Shown here: positions 10,161-19,563 of the stretch, piece by piece | How the letters are laid out: every line of letters begins with the position of its first letter | Position numbering within the stretch: the first letter of the stretch is position 1 | DNA from: Candidatus Thorarchaeota archaeon | Lineage (GTDB): Archaea > Asgardarchaeota > Thorarchaeia > Thorarchaeales > Thorarchaeaceae | Assembly (NCBI GenBank): GCA_003345545.1 | Contig: PRDH01000026.1 | Location: 1 to 64,000, forward strand | Reading direction: 5' to 3' | DNA: 64,000 nt | Made by a program: the position numbers and the translations under genes | The notes under the pieces: generated by a model | The model's input: the letters and a program-made list of their open reading frames with translations, nothing else | The model's database searches: none | Told to the model about the DNA's origin: nothing

Positions 10161-11582
10161 CTAGTATCTGTCAAGTCTGCCGGTAATCGACAACCAGAGG
10201 ACTGCGAAAGGAATTGCCACCAATGCATATCCAGGATCTCCAAATTGGATATCGGCCAGAAGAAAGGCGACCCTGATTATCAAGAATAGCAATAATCCCA
10301 TCGACATCCCGAGTGGTCTCATTCTTCCAGCGGTCCCAGCTTTTTTCATTCTCCTCCAGGCTCCTGCAAAGAGGAAGACTGGTACGAAGAAGACTAGCAT
10401 CGATGGAACTGCGAGATAGGCATAATCCATGAACGCTTGGCTGATTGGAGCTGGATATCGTTGAGTCATAAGCAACGCTGTTGGCACATAGAGGAGCAGG
10501 GGTAGTGACGCCAAGGTGCGGTATCCTGCTGCAAGAATTCCCACAGATGTGAAGACAGCCAGCGCAAAGGAAGTCGCGACGAAATCAAAGTATATCGACC
10601 ATATGTTTGGCAGAGCTTCAAAAGTACCTAGCAGACCAATCATCTGTCCTGCCGCCATAGCTGCGAAGATGACCATCAGCAATGCTGTGGGTAGCTGGCG
10701 AGTATCTCTCCACCTGCCGTAGGTGTATGAAGCTGTTCCAGTCGCTAAGGCCATAGCTATCGCTCCAAATACTGCTATAATGACAATAGAGAGATTAGAA
10801 ACGAGTTCTGCCGAAATGAGACTGGCAATGATGACAACCGGTCCTGCAAAGGTGGCACCGTAGCCCAAGAGTTCAACCGATATCTTTTGGTCGGGCCGCA
10901 AGAATGCGAATGCTATCATTGCCGGACCCATAAGTGCGAAGACAGTAATTGCGAAAATCAGCTCTATTGGCAGTATTGCATAGAGGCGTGGGACTGCCAG
11001 GACTTGCACAATCATTGCATATCCCAATGCCATGCTAGTGCTTCTTCTTGTATCATATGCTATCCATGAGAATAGAGCGGCATTTGCAGATAGAAGAATA
11101 ACACTCAATACGTTACCAAAATTGATGTAGAATTCCGCCACATTGCTTGTTCTCACGTCTTCGACGATCAGAATAGCATAGAAGACTAGAAGAAACGCAA
11201 TAAGAATCATAATGGCCATGAATACGGAGATCAAACGCTGTTTGAGAATCATCCCAGCTGCGATAGTAAGGAAGAACAACTCGACAAGAGTGAAGACGTA
11301 GAATATCGTGTAATCCCTCAGATAGGGATTGTGCAACCTGACGAAAGATTCACGAGCCCAAGGGAAATCCTCATTGTTGAGCACGAAGAATAAGAATGTA
11401 AGCAGAGCCCCAATTCCGAACACAAGTAGACCTATAGAGAAGAGATAGAGCGGTCTGAAGGCTGCCTTGATATCGGGGTCAGGGGACGCTGCCGATCGCT
11501 TGCGGCTGTAATTGATAATAGTTCCAGCGGCCACCAGCGTCGCAAGTCCAAGAAACACATATGCTATCTCGTATACTTCCAT
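10161..11582 (-). CDS. Polytopic membrane protein (more than 10 TM), unknown function
   Basis: 473 aa, near-continuous hydrophobic segments; starts about 12 bp after the upstream roadblock-like gene. Confidence 0.75.
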   Translation of the reverse strand: MEVYEIAYVFLGLATLVAAGTIINYSRKRSAASPDPDIKAAFRPLYLFSIGLLVFGIGALLTFLFFVLNNEDFPWARESFVRLHNPYLRDYTIFYVFTLVELFFLTIAAGMILKQRLISVFMAIMILIAFLLVFYAILIVEDVRTSNVAEFYINFGNVLSVILLSANAALFSWIAYDTRRSTSMALGYAMIVQVLAVPRLYAILPIELIFAITVFALMGPAMIAFAFLRPDQKISVELLGYGATFAGPVVIIASLISAELVSNLSIVIIAVFGAIAMALATGTASYTYGRWRDTRQLPTALLMVIFAAMAAGQMIGLLGTFEALPNIWSIYFDFVATSFALAVFTSVGILAAGYRTLASLPLLLYVPTALLMTQRYPAPISQAFMDYAYLAVPSMLVFFVPVFLFAGAWRRMKKAGTAGRMRPLGMSMGLLLFLIIRVAFLLADIQFGDPGYALVAIPFAVLWLSITGRLDRY

Positions 11583-11594
11583 TAACTTGTCCTC

Positions 11595-12029
11595 CTAGAA
11601 CACCTTCTTTCCCCACTCTTTTGCTGCGGTACCTGCTCCGCTTGTCCATTCCCGTACGCCGCGACGCACTTTCTCTTCTTCCTCAGGAGTAGTTTCACCA
11701 GATATCATCTCATTGACCAAGATGAGAACACCGTCATCTATCTCGTCGCCGCGATCTGTGATGAATTTGATGACCTCTTGATTGTGAGCATTGGCTTCCT
11801 TGTCATCGACCGAGTGCAGTGTCACAATATAGTTGTTTCCAGCTTTCCCGATAAGCAGCTTGAGTTCGCCAAAAAGGAGTTCGTTCATCTCGTTTCCGGA
11901 GATCTTCTTGATGAACATCTGTAGTGCTGAAACAAATCCACCAATAAGCGCTGTATCGCCTTCCAAGTTCTCCCATCCTACGGAAGCGATTGTTTCACCC
12001 GCATCATTGATGACGAAGATTCCATACAT
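11595..12029 (-). CDS. Roadblock/longin-like small domain protein
   Basis: MYGIFVINDAGETIASVGW...LIGGFVSALQMFIKKI...LFGELKLLIGKAGNNYIVTLHSVDD: alternating strand/helix pattern of the longin/roadblock fold; adjacent to a small GTPase. Confidence 0.65.
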   Translation of the reverse strand: MYGIFVINDAGETIASVGWENLEGDTALIGGFVSALQMFIKKISGNEMNELLFGELKLLIGKAGNNYIVTLHSVDDKEANAHNQEVIKFITDRGDEIDDGVLILVNEMISGETTPEEEEKVRRGVREWTSGAGTAAKEWGKKVF

Positions 12030-12194
12030 CGTGTTAAGTCCCCGTTACCATATGCTGTCCACGTCTGCGCCGTTGAGCTTCGTGTTCAAGTCCCAGCGCA
12101 ACACCAGACTTCCATTCGTAAGCAAACTGATGCCCACGTAGTGGCATATGCCATTTGTTTTCTAATGCCTCTTGAACCGCGTAGCATCTCACGA

Positions 12195-12455
12195 CTAGAA
12201 TGACTCGAACCAGCCTTTTGTCTTCTCGACTGCGTCTTTTTCTTCTTCTGTTGCAATAGCTGAAACTTCAACATCTCGAACTTGAAAGTTCGCATCAACA
12301 AAGACAACTAGAGGATGGCCTTTTCCACACTTGGCTTGTACGATGGTTGGATACCGCTTCGCTCGAGTGATAGTCAATTCATCGACTTCCACGTAGACCA
12401 GTTTACCTTCTCCACACGAGGGGCAAGCAAACGGTCTGAGTTTCACTTTCGCCAA
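12195..12455 (-). CDS. Small zinc-ribbon protein (86 aa)
   Basis: RPFACPSCGEGKLVYVEVDE...IVQAKCGKGHPLVVFVD. Confidence 0.65.
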   Translation of the reverse strand: MAKVKLRPFACPSCGEGKLVYVEVDELTITRAKRYPTIVQAKCGKGHPLVVFVDANFQVRDVEVSAIATEEEKDAVEKTKGWFESF

Positions 12456-12551
12456 GCCTAGGTCTCCGTCTTGCGATTTGCTTGTGGTCCTTGATTAACA
12501 GATACTAGGCAATATTTAATGATACTGCGTACAAATCGATTCAGAAGTGAC

Positions 12552-13169
12552 TCAGTGTTGGGCTCCAGAGCTAGTCCTTGCGCTTTGCTCCGAGAGGAAT
12601 TTGCCTGCTGCCTCGAACATCTCGCGGACACCCTCCCCTGTCTTCGCAGATACTTCGAAGACTTGAGCATGGTATTGATCCGCGAATCTCTGAGCCTCCT
12701 CCTTTGTCACACCCATCCCTGGAAGACGTTCATCGATCTTGTTGCCTACAAGAAAGACATCGCAGTTGGGGACGCTGTTGTGAAGCTTCGCAATCCAATT
12801 GTCCAGCCTGTACATGGTGAACGACCTGCTGACCTCGTAGACTGCAATTCCTAGTTTTGACCCCCTGAAGTAGTCCATGACGACATCCTGGAATCTAGGT
12901 TGTCCGCCCAAGTCCCAAATCAGGAGGGTCAAGTCAGTACCTGCGACATTGACTCTCTTGGTGGCAAAGTTCACACCAATCGTCATTTTCATCTGCTGGT
13001 CGAATCGATCTTCAGTGTAACGCACAGCCAGACTTGTCTTTCCGACGCCCCCTTCTCCAATCAATGCCACCTTAAAGATTGGATTGCGTGTAATCAAGTC
13101 CTGCAGCTCCAATTTGAAAGGCGTGAACCAGCATATGAAGGTTGTTCGGAGGGAGGCAGTGTATTTCAC
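12552..13169 (-). CDS. Ras/Rab/Arf-superfamily small GTPase
   Basis: G1 GEGGVGKTS, G3 WDLGGQ, G4 NKID, G5 VSAKTG; GTG start overlapping the TGA of the upstream PhzF gene. Confidence 0.9.
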   Translation of the reverse strand: MKYTASLRTTFICWFTPFKLELQDLITRNPIFKVALIGEGGVGKTSLAVRYTEDRFDQQMKMTIGVNFATKRVNVAGTDLTLLIWDLGGQPRFQDVVMDYFRGSKLGIAVYEVSRSFTMYRLDNWIAKLHNSVPNCDVFLVGNKIDERLPGMGVTKEEAQRFADQYHAQVFEVSAKTGEGVREMFEAAGKFLSEQSARTSSGAQH

Positions 13170-14071
13170 GAAACGTACAATGTTCCTTCCGCTACCAGCC
13201 TGACTTTGCCCGAAACAAGAACCTCCTCCATGTCTTCATGGGGTACCGTTACCGTCAGTCTGCTGGGTTTCCTGACCTCATAGCCCTGCTCAATCTGGAT
13301 AGGTTCCCCGAAGGTATGTTTCTTTAGAACACTATATCTCTCCAGGTATGCTCCCAGTGGTCCTGCAGCACTTCCTGTCGCTGGATCTTCAAGAACGCCG
13401 ACATCAGGTGCGAACATTCTGGCGTGTACATCGTTATTCGGATGTACGGTTTCAGTTGAGAATATGAGAATCTCCGAGGTGGACAGGTCCTTCAGGTTGT
13501 CCATTATCAGCTGGGCACTTGGCGTTGCTCTTTGTACGGCCGAGAGATTCCTTAATGGAACGATGACATACGGAAATCCGGTCGAAACAACCTGTATTGG
13601 GAATGCATCGGAAATATCTTCAGAATTGAGTCCTAGAGCATATGTAAAAGGTGACGTGTCCTTCACCCTTTCTGAGAATGTTGGCGAAGGTTGGGTCATC
13701 CTGACATGATTGTCTGGCTGAAAGTCAACACGAATCGGACCGATCCCGAGCTGCACGACTGCGCTGTTCTGCGAGGCAGCCACAATTCCTTTGTGTTTCA
13801 TTACAAAAGAAGATCCCAAAGTTGGATGCCCTGCGAATTCAAGTTCTCTGCCCGGAGTGAAGATCCGGATCCTTGAATCGCACCCCTTGACTGTCGGTTC
13901 CTCTAGGAATGTGGTTTCCGAGAAATTGAGCTCGAGCGCAATCCCCTGCATCGTTTCACGAGTTAGTCGCTTGTTGAGAATAGTATCCCAGAATGTGGCC
14001 AGTTGATTCCCACCAAAGGGATACTTATCATCCACGAACACACTTGTCTGAACATAGGGCGTTTTTTGCAT
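13166..14071 (-). CDS. PhzF-family isomerase-like protein
   Basis: VDDKYPFGGNQLATFWD; ALELNFSETTFLEEP; GRELEFAGHPTLGSSFV; DPATGSAAGPLGAYL. Confidence 0.9.
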   Translation of the reverse strand: MQKTPYVQTSVFVDDKYPFGGNQLATFWDTILNKRLTRETMQGIALELNFSETTFLEEPTVKGCDSRIRIFTPGRELEFAGHPTLGSSFVMKHKGIVAASQNSAVVQLGIGPIRVDFQPDNHVRMTQPSPTFSERVKDTSPFTYALGLNSEDISDAFPIQVVSTGFPYVIVPLRNLSAVQRATPSAQLIMDNLKDLSTSEILIFSTETVHPNNDVHARMFAPDVGVLEDPATGSAAGPLGAYLERYSVLKKHTFGEPIQIEQGYEVRKPSRLTVTVPHEDMEEVLVSGKVRLVAEGTLYVS

Positions 14072-14125
14072 GATGGATTTGGCACAAGACGGCCTTATGA
14101 AAACTTCGCAATGTAGTTCTCACGT

Positions 14126-14575
14126 CTAGTTGCATTTGATCTTATCAAGCTCAGCTTGGCAAATCTTGCGGTCCTCTTCATTCTTTACTGCATCTGTGGC
14201 TTTCTGTGTGAGGGCTCGGTACTTCTTGCACTTTGATTTCTCTCCATTTGCCGCATATGCCCGTGTCATTACTTCGTATGCAAACGCTAGATCGAAGTCA
14301 CCAATGCCTATCTCCTCAGTGAGCCTGAGACATCTCTGAGCGTGATAGAGCGCTGGTTCTGCCCATGAGAAAGCACTGTAGACGCGTGAAACCATATACT
14401 CTGCTCGCGCAATATTTATTGGCTGACCCACCTTGCTCCAATGATAGAGAGATGTGTGCGCCATATGAAGCGCCTCTTCGAGCTCGTCCTTTGTAGGCTC
14501 TGCTTTGTCGAGAATGGGCCAAATGCTATTATTCGTCAAGACAGCAATTCTATTATGGAACTCTTCAATTGTCAT
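14126..14575 (-). CDS. TPR-like helical protein (about 149 aa)
   Basis: Helical repeat-like sequence ALHMAHTSLYHWSKVGQPINIARAEYMVSRVYSAFSWAEPALYHAQRCLRL; start set at MTIEEFHN because the longer track ORF overlaps the opposite-strand gene. Confidence 0.6.
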   Translation of the reverse strand: MTIEEFHNRIAVLTNNSIWPILDKAEPTKDELEEALHMAHTSLYHWSKVGQPINIARAEYMVSRVYSAFSWAEPALYHAQRCLRLTEEIGIGDFDLAFAYEVMTRAYAANGEKSKCKKYRALTQKATDAVKNEEDRKICQAELDKIKCN

Positions 14576-14744
14576 CTTTTCTTCTGACAACTTATGCTCC
14601 TCCTGGGTCCTTGTTGTCCCGAAAGAAATATATTTAACTATCGTTATGTACCAAATATCATTGTTGTGGGATTCTCTGCTGGTACAAAGCGATTTAAGGG
14701 GCTCGTGCTTACAGGGATTCCAGACAGGTTGGAGAGTTGAACGT

Positions 14745-15818
14745 ATGAAGTCCAATAATGAAGATGATGCTCCTTCAGCTGAGCCATCAAAAGATGCTGA
14801 GAAGGAGCCATTTGATCTCGAAGACGAGATAAAGAAGAAATCAGGGAAGAAACATGGCCACAAAAAGCCTACACTTAAGGCCTACGCGTCTATGGTCAGC
14901 TTCATTGTGTGGATGGCATTCCTCATTCTGTGGCTGTTCTTTTTCGCTGGCAATTACGGCATCTTTGAGAATATTGCAGTCGTAATTGTGGCCTTACTGG
15001 TTGTCGTTGCTCTGAATGCACTTCTCTGGATTCCATCAGATCGAGAGGGCATCAAGGCAAAGACTAGTGCAGTCGGAGCACTAATCTGGCTAGTGTTTCT
15101 CGCCATATGGATTATCTTCTTCTCTGCTGGTTTTGGTATCTATGAGAACATTGGCATTGCTCTTGCATCGCTTCTGATCGTAGGAGCTTTCAATGTACTG
15201 CTATGGGTCCCAGGCCATGGCGACGCTTGGGGCGCCCGTGTGAGCGCGATTGGAGGCATTGGGTGGCTTACGTTCATAGTTCTGTTCATCCCCTTTGCGA
15301 ACGACCTCGGACTTGACGCATACCATGCTGTTGCAGTAATCCTGACATCCTTCCTTTTGATGGTAGGAGTAGTTGCTTTGCCATGGCGCAAAGAAATGAG
15401 AATTGAGGTTGACGCAGGAGAAGGTGCTGAAAAGAGAGTAAAGCTCTCAATCGTCGGATTCATTCTTTGGGTTGTGTTCATCATCATCTGGATGTGGTTC
15501 TTTGCTGGGATGTTCTCAGGAAACCAGAATGTTGGAACAATCCTTCTCTCTTTCGTGATCTTCGGATTGGCCGCTCTAGGTCTGTGGCTTCCATGGGCAC
15601 GCGTGAGAGGAGAAGGCCCAGAGAGCTGGTTCTCGATTAGCATAGGTTTCGCATGGCTAGTCGTCCTGACGCTCTGGTTCTGGTTCTTCGCTGACAGCTT
15701 CAACGCCTATCAGAATTTTGCAGTGTTCTTGATTTCTCTCTTGATTGTTGCTGCAATTGCTGGTGCTGCTCAGTGGAAGAAGCTGCAGGATTTTGAAGTT
15801 CTGGACTGGAAAGACTAG
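14745..15818 (+). CDS. Membrane protein made of five tandem two-TM repeats
   Basis: Five aligned units from SMVSFIVWMAFLILWLFFFAGNYGIFENIAVVIVALLVVVALNALLWIP onward; start set at MKSNNEDDAPS. Confidence 0.75.
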   Translation: MKSNNEDDAPSAEPSKDAEKEPFDLEDEIKKKSGKKHGHKKPTLKAYASMVSFIVWMAFLILWLFFFAGNYGIFENIAVVIVALLVVVALNALLWIPSDREGIKAKTSAVGALIWLVFLAIWIIFFSAGFGIYENIGIALASLLIVGAFNVLLWVPGHGDAWGARVSAIGGIGWLTFIVLFIPFANDLGLDAYHAVAVILTSFLLMVGVVALPWRKEMRIEVDAGEGAEKRVKLSIVGFILWVVFIIIWMWFFAGMFSGNQNVGTILLSFVIFGLAALGLWLPWARVRGEGPESWFSISIGFAWLVVLTLWFWFFADSFNAYQNFAVFLISLLIVAAIAGAAQWKKLQDFEVLDWKD

Positions 15819-15828
15819 ATTCAAGGAG

Positions 15829-15854
15829 TGATGGTAGATACGGGACTACCATCA
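15829..15854. terminator. Hairpin between convergent genes (probable bidirectional terminator)
   Basis: TGATGGTAG-atacggga-CTACCATCA, 9-bp perfect stem, followed by pyrimidine-rich tctctcccttttcctct. Confidence 0.6.
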
Positions 15855-15869
15855 TCTCTCCCTTTTCCT

Positions 15870-16634
15870 CTAGAATGCCAGCCAGCCGCCATCGACTGCT
15901 AGGACATGTCCCGTGATGTACTTCGCGTCTTCACTAGCCAGGAAGCACGCAGCACCACGTATCCATTCATTCTTTGCAAGCATTGGAAGTGCTGTTCTTG
16001 GCTCTATTAGCCTCTTTCTTATTGCATCATCCTCGATTGCACCCTTCGACATGGCAGTAGGGAAGAAACCTGGCGCAATGGCATTCACTCGAATGTTCTT
16101 CTTTCCAAGCTCGACCGCTAGCGCCTTCGTCATGGATACTAGCCCTCCCTTGGAGGTGTAGTAGCTTAATTCGGTGAATTCGGTGCCTCCGTATGCGAAA
16201 GTCGATGAGATGTTGATGATCGAACCGGCCTTCTTTGGAATCATCACTTTTGCAGCCTCTCTGCTTGCGAGAAACGCTGACGTGAGATTGACATTCATAA
16301 CCAAGTTCCAGTCAGCAAGGGTCTGCTCAACGAGTGGCTTAACGATATACATCCCTGCGTTGTTCACCAGTATGTCTATAGTGCCGAGTTCTTTCACAGT
16401 CCTCTCAATCAGGCGTATGATATCCGCCTCTTTTGTCACATCTATCTTGAGTGGGACTGTCTTAACTCCGTACTTATGCGAGACCTCGTCAGCGATTTTC
16501 GTTAGAAGGTCCATACGTCTTGCAGCAAGAACGACGTGGGCCCCTGATTCCGCGAATCCATTAACGAACTGCTCTCCAAGGCCTGCGGATGCACCAGTAA
16601 TAATCGCGACTTTTCCGTCAAGATTGTATTTCAT
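15870..16634 (-). CDS. SDR-family oxidoreductase
   Basis: KVAIITGASAGLGEQF; NNAG; YYTSKGGLVSMTKALAVEL; GHVLAVDGGW. Confidence 0.9.
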   Translation of the reverse strand: MKYNLDGKVAIITGASAGLGEQFVNGFAESGAHVVLAARRMDLLTKIADEVSHKYGVKTVPLKIDVTKEADIIRLIERTVKELGTIDILVNNAGMYIVKPLVEQTLADWNLVMNVNLTSAFLASREAAKVMIPKKAGSIINISSTFAYGGTEFTELSYYTSKGGLVSMTKALAVELGKKNIRVNAIAPGFFPTAMSKGAIEDDAIRKRLIEPRTALPMLAKNEWIRGAACFLASEDAKYITGHVLAVDGGWLAF

Positions 16635-16720
16635 TGTTATCCTCTCCGAATTGACCAAAATGCAACTCTAATTGCAGAACCCCCTAATAAAAACAGGCAC
16701 CTGAACAAAATCGTGCTTAT

Positions 16721-17173
16721 TCAGTCTTCGATGATTCTGGTGTAGTAGTTTTCGGAGCGTATGAAGCCCTCTCTCTCGTAGATGCCCTTGCTCATCTTTG
16801 TGTCATGAAGTGTCATTTTTTCGATTCCTCTCTCTCGACAGATTTGAGTAATATGCCTAACAAGAGAAGTAGCGACGCCTCTTCCACGATATTCTGGTTC
16901 AACAAACATGTTGAAGAGATAGACAAACTTGCCGCTTGGATTCTTTGCAGATGGAAATGCGATGCAGAAGCTCACTGCGCACCCACCTATGACTCTGTCA
17001 TCTTCAACTGCCAGATAAGACTCGACGCTTGGATTCCATGGTTCCATAAGAAACCTTTGTGTGGCCTCTCTCGTTGCTGACACCTGATTCTCAGAAAGCC
17101 CCATCGACTTCACCATCTCGACGCGATGATGAAGAATTACCTGAATGTCATCTGGGGCGGCTCTTCTAATCAT
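16721..17173 (-). CDS. GNAT-family N-acetyltransferase
   Basis: FVYLFNMFVEPEYRGRGVATSLVRHITQICRERGIEKMTLHDT. Confidence 0.85.
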   Translation of the reverse strand: MIRRAAPDDIQVILHHRVEMVKSMGLSENQVSATREATQRFLMEPWNPSVESYLAVEDDRVIGGCAVSFCIAFPSAKNPSGKFVYLFNMFVEPEYRGRGVATSLVRHITQICRERGIEKMTLHDTKMSKGIYEREGFIRSENYYTRIIED

Positions 17174-17246
17174 GACCAAGGCTACTTCACTCGAGATTGA
17201 CACACCATAGCCGGGATTTGTCTGTTCTGAAATCAGCATGAACTTA

Positions 17247-18239
17247 TCATTCAGGGCCAGGCAAATTGCAGGGTTCCACGGGCTCCAATGTGCTGGTCGC
17301 CCTGCGCAGTTGGTAGAGCCTTAGAAGACCGACTGGAACAACTACGACTAGCCAGATAATCACATCACCCAGAGTTGACAAAAGACCTCTATTGCCCGTG
17401 GGCTCCAACCACATTTGTCCCAGCTTCATCATTGTAATAAGAGGAAGGACCAAGAGCACCCCAAAGATTTGCTTCAATTGAACGGCATTGACGCGACAAG
17501 AAAGTCTGGATCCGATTTGACCCCCAACAAGCATTCCAATGCCTAGTGCAATTGCGAAGTAGATATTCACATCTCCGACATAGAAGTTGAGTGCAGTGCC
17601 TGCTGTTGTTGTGAATATCATGATGAACATTGAAGTGGCGACTGCTGCGTGCATGGGCACACCCATGAACATGCAAAGCACAGGGACCAGAATCGCCCCT
17701 CCACCTAGCCCAAGCAGGCCTGCGGCAACGCCTCCGATGAAAGCTCCAAACAACGAGATAATCCATCGCCTTGTCGTTATCTGGGAGATGTTCCAGCTTG
17801 ACAATTCGGAGGTCAAGTCTCCTTTTCCCTGTTTCTTGGCAAAGAGCATTTTCAGTGCTAGTGGCATAAGTGAGAGTCCGAAAATGATTCTCAGTGCATA
17901 TGGCGCTGCTATCAATGTTCTAAGTATGACACCGCCAAGAGAGCCTGGGACTGTTAATATAGCAAGGATTACTCCAGCCTGAAGAAGCACGGGCCTTGGA
18001 CTCTGCCGCCAATATGTGATTGTAGCAGCTAGTGATACGAATAGCGCTCCAACAAGTGCTGTTGCTGGTGCTGATTGCTCGTCGAAGAACTCAAAGAAGA
18101 CAATAAGCAGCAAGGGTGTGTTCAGGACCCCTCCGCCTATTCCAATCATGGACGACAGTGTTCCCACACCTATGGCAAATACCGCCACGAACACAATGTA
18201 GAGCGAAATGATCTCCTGCAACAGAGCACCTTCTATCAA
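17247..18239 (-). CDS. Sulfite exporter TauE/SafE-family membrane protein
   Basis: GVGTLSSMIGIGGGVLNTPLL; GVAAGLLGLGGGAILVPVL. Confidence 0.88.
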   Translation of the reverse strand: MIEGALLQEIISLYIVFVAVFAIGVGTLSSMIGIGGGVLNTPLLLIVFFEFFDEQSAPATALVGALFVSLAATITYWRQSPRPVLLQAGVILAILTVPGSLGGVILRTLIAAPYALRIIFGLSLMPLALKMLFAKKQGKGDLTSELSSWNISQITTRRWIISLFGAFIGGVAAGLLGLGGGAILVPVLCMFMGVPMHAAVATSMFIMIFTTTAGTALNFYVGDVNIYFAIALGIGMLVGGQIGSRLSCRVNAVQLKQIFGVLLVLPLITMMKLGQMWLEPTGNRGLLSTLGDVIIWLVVVVPVGLLRLYQLRRATSTLEPVEPCNLPGPE

Positions 18240-18296
18240 TGACGAGCGCCACTGTCCCCTACTTAAGGAGTTAGTTGAGGCTGAGTTCTACTCTGT

Positions 18297-18728
18297 TTAG
18301 CTCGGCGAGCCTCTTCGGGCGATGAAATAGAGACCGAGTAAGAGCAGAACCAGTCCAATGAGTATGAGGAGCACTGCGAAGTTCTGTTCCACTAAATCAG
18401 TGGCGAGAATAGTGACTATCCCCCCAGAAGCAAGAATCAGAAGACCGACAATGGCTGTCACCTTTCCGGGCTTCGTATTGTAAGATAGAAACGCTGGTAG
18501 CTTCTCTTCCCTGGGAATGACTCGTGCATCAGAAACCTTTACACTACTCTTGAAGAACCGCGAGCCATCTTCTGTTAACGTGCCCTTTAGCCTCCCCTTA
18601 CTCATGAGTTCGTTTATCATATCAACTACATCGTCTGTTTTCAGGCCAGTCCTCTCACTCAGGATCACAATTGCGCTGATGTTCTCCTGCAGAATGAGCA
18701 TTGTGAGCAGTTCACTCTTGTCTTCCAT
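18297..18728 (-). CDS. Helix-turn-helix domain with C-terminal two-TM segment
   Basis: N-terminal ISAIVILSERTGLKTDDVVDMINELMSKGRLKGTL helix pattern; two C-terminal hydrophobic helices. Confidence 0.55.
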   Translation of the reverse strand: MEDKSELLTMLILQENISAIVILSERTGLKTDDVVDMINELMSKGRLKGTLTEDGSRFFKSSVKVSDARVIPREEKLPAFLSYNTKPGKVTAIVGLLILASGGIVTILATDLVEQNFAVLLILIGLVLLLLGLYFIARRGSPS

Positions 18729-18893
18729 TGTAATTCCCCAGTTGCATGCTGAATTCGATGCAGCCCAAACTATTCTCTACTCCGAGGATATCCCCTTTGC
18801 AGGTCAATATCTATCTTTCTCTATAAGTAGGCCTTGGCCTACTAGAACCGCACACTTTATACATCGCTTTGCTGGCCTCGCCATCGATTCGAA

Positions 18894-19553
18894 ATGACAT
18901 TGAGCGACAACATCGAAGTAGCAGCTCCCAAGAAGTGGATGGATGCATGGGATAAGATCTACAGTCAGATGCTCTCTGCAACTGATGAAGAACTCGCCCG
19001 CATCGACGTTGGACATCGAACCCAGCAATTGGAACATGCACTTGCAATAACCGGAACAAACACCAATGGTCTCAAGATTCTTGAGCTTGGTAGTGGAGAA
19101 GGAAATGTCGCATGCTATCTAGCCAGGCTCGGATGCCGCATTGTTGCAGTTGACGCTCTTGCTAGTGCGATAGCTGTTGCTCAGAGGAAGGCCAGGATAC
19201 TCAACTTGAGTGAGCGTGTTGAGTTTCGTTTGGATGATATTGATGGGTGGCCCATAGAACGCGAGTCATATGATGTCGTTATAGCAATACAGTGTCTCCA
19301 GTACCTCTTCGACCGCACGGTTCCTCGAATGAGAGAGGCAATGGCGGCAGTAAAACCTGGCGGATTCTTTGTCTATAGTGGCAATGTCCTACCTCATTAC
19401 GCTACGGATCCGCCAATCCGATTTGTGACGGCGAATGAACTCCGGAAAGAACTGAAAGGATGGACACTTCATGCATTTGGTACTGAAGAGCGAATTATCA
19501 AGCCGAATGACCTTAGAGGCTACGTCTGGGCAGTTGCTAGAAAGCCAATATAA
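18894..19553 (+). CDS. Class I SAM-dependent methyltransferase
   Basis: LKILELGSGEGNVACYLARLGCRIVAVD; YDVVIAIQCLQYL. Confidence 0.85.
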   Translation: MTLSDNIEVAAPKKWMDAWDKIYSQMLSATDEELARIDVGHRTQQLEHALAITGTNTNGLKILELGSGEGNVACYLARLGCRIVAVDALASAIAVAQRKARILNLSERVEFRLDDIDGWPIERESYDVVIAIQCLQYLFDRTVPRMREAMAAVKPGGFFVYSGNVLPHYATDPPIRFVTANELRKELKGWTLHAFGTEERIIKPNDLRGYVWAVARKPI

Positions 19554-19563
19554 GAAGTCATAG

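Noticed and set aside
15140-15703. 187-aa minus-strand ORF
   Set aside because: Antisense to the five-repeat membrane protein; low-complexity S/T/P/R-rich composition typical of reverse-strand shadow ORFs
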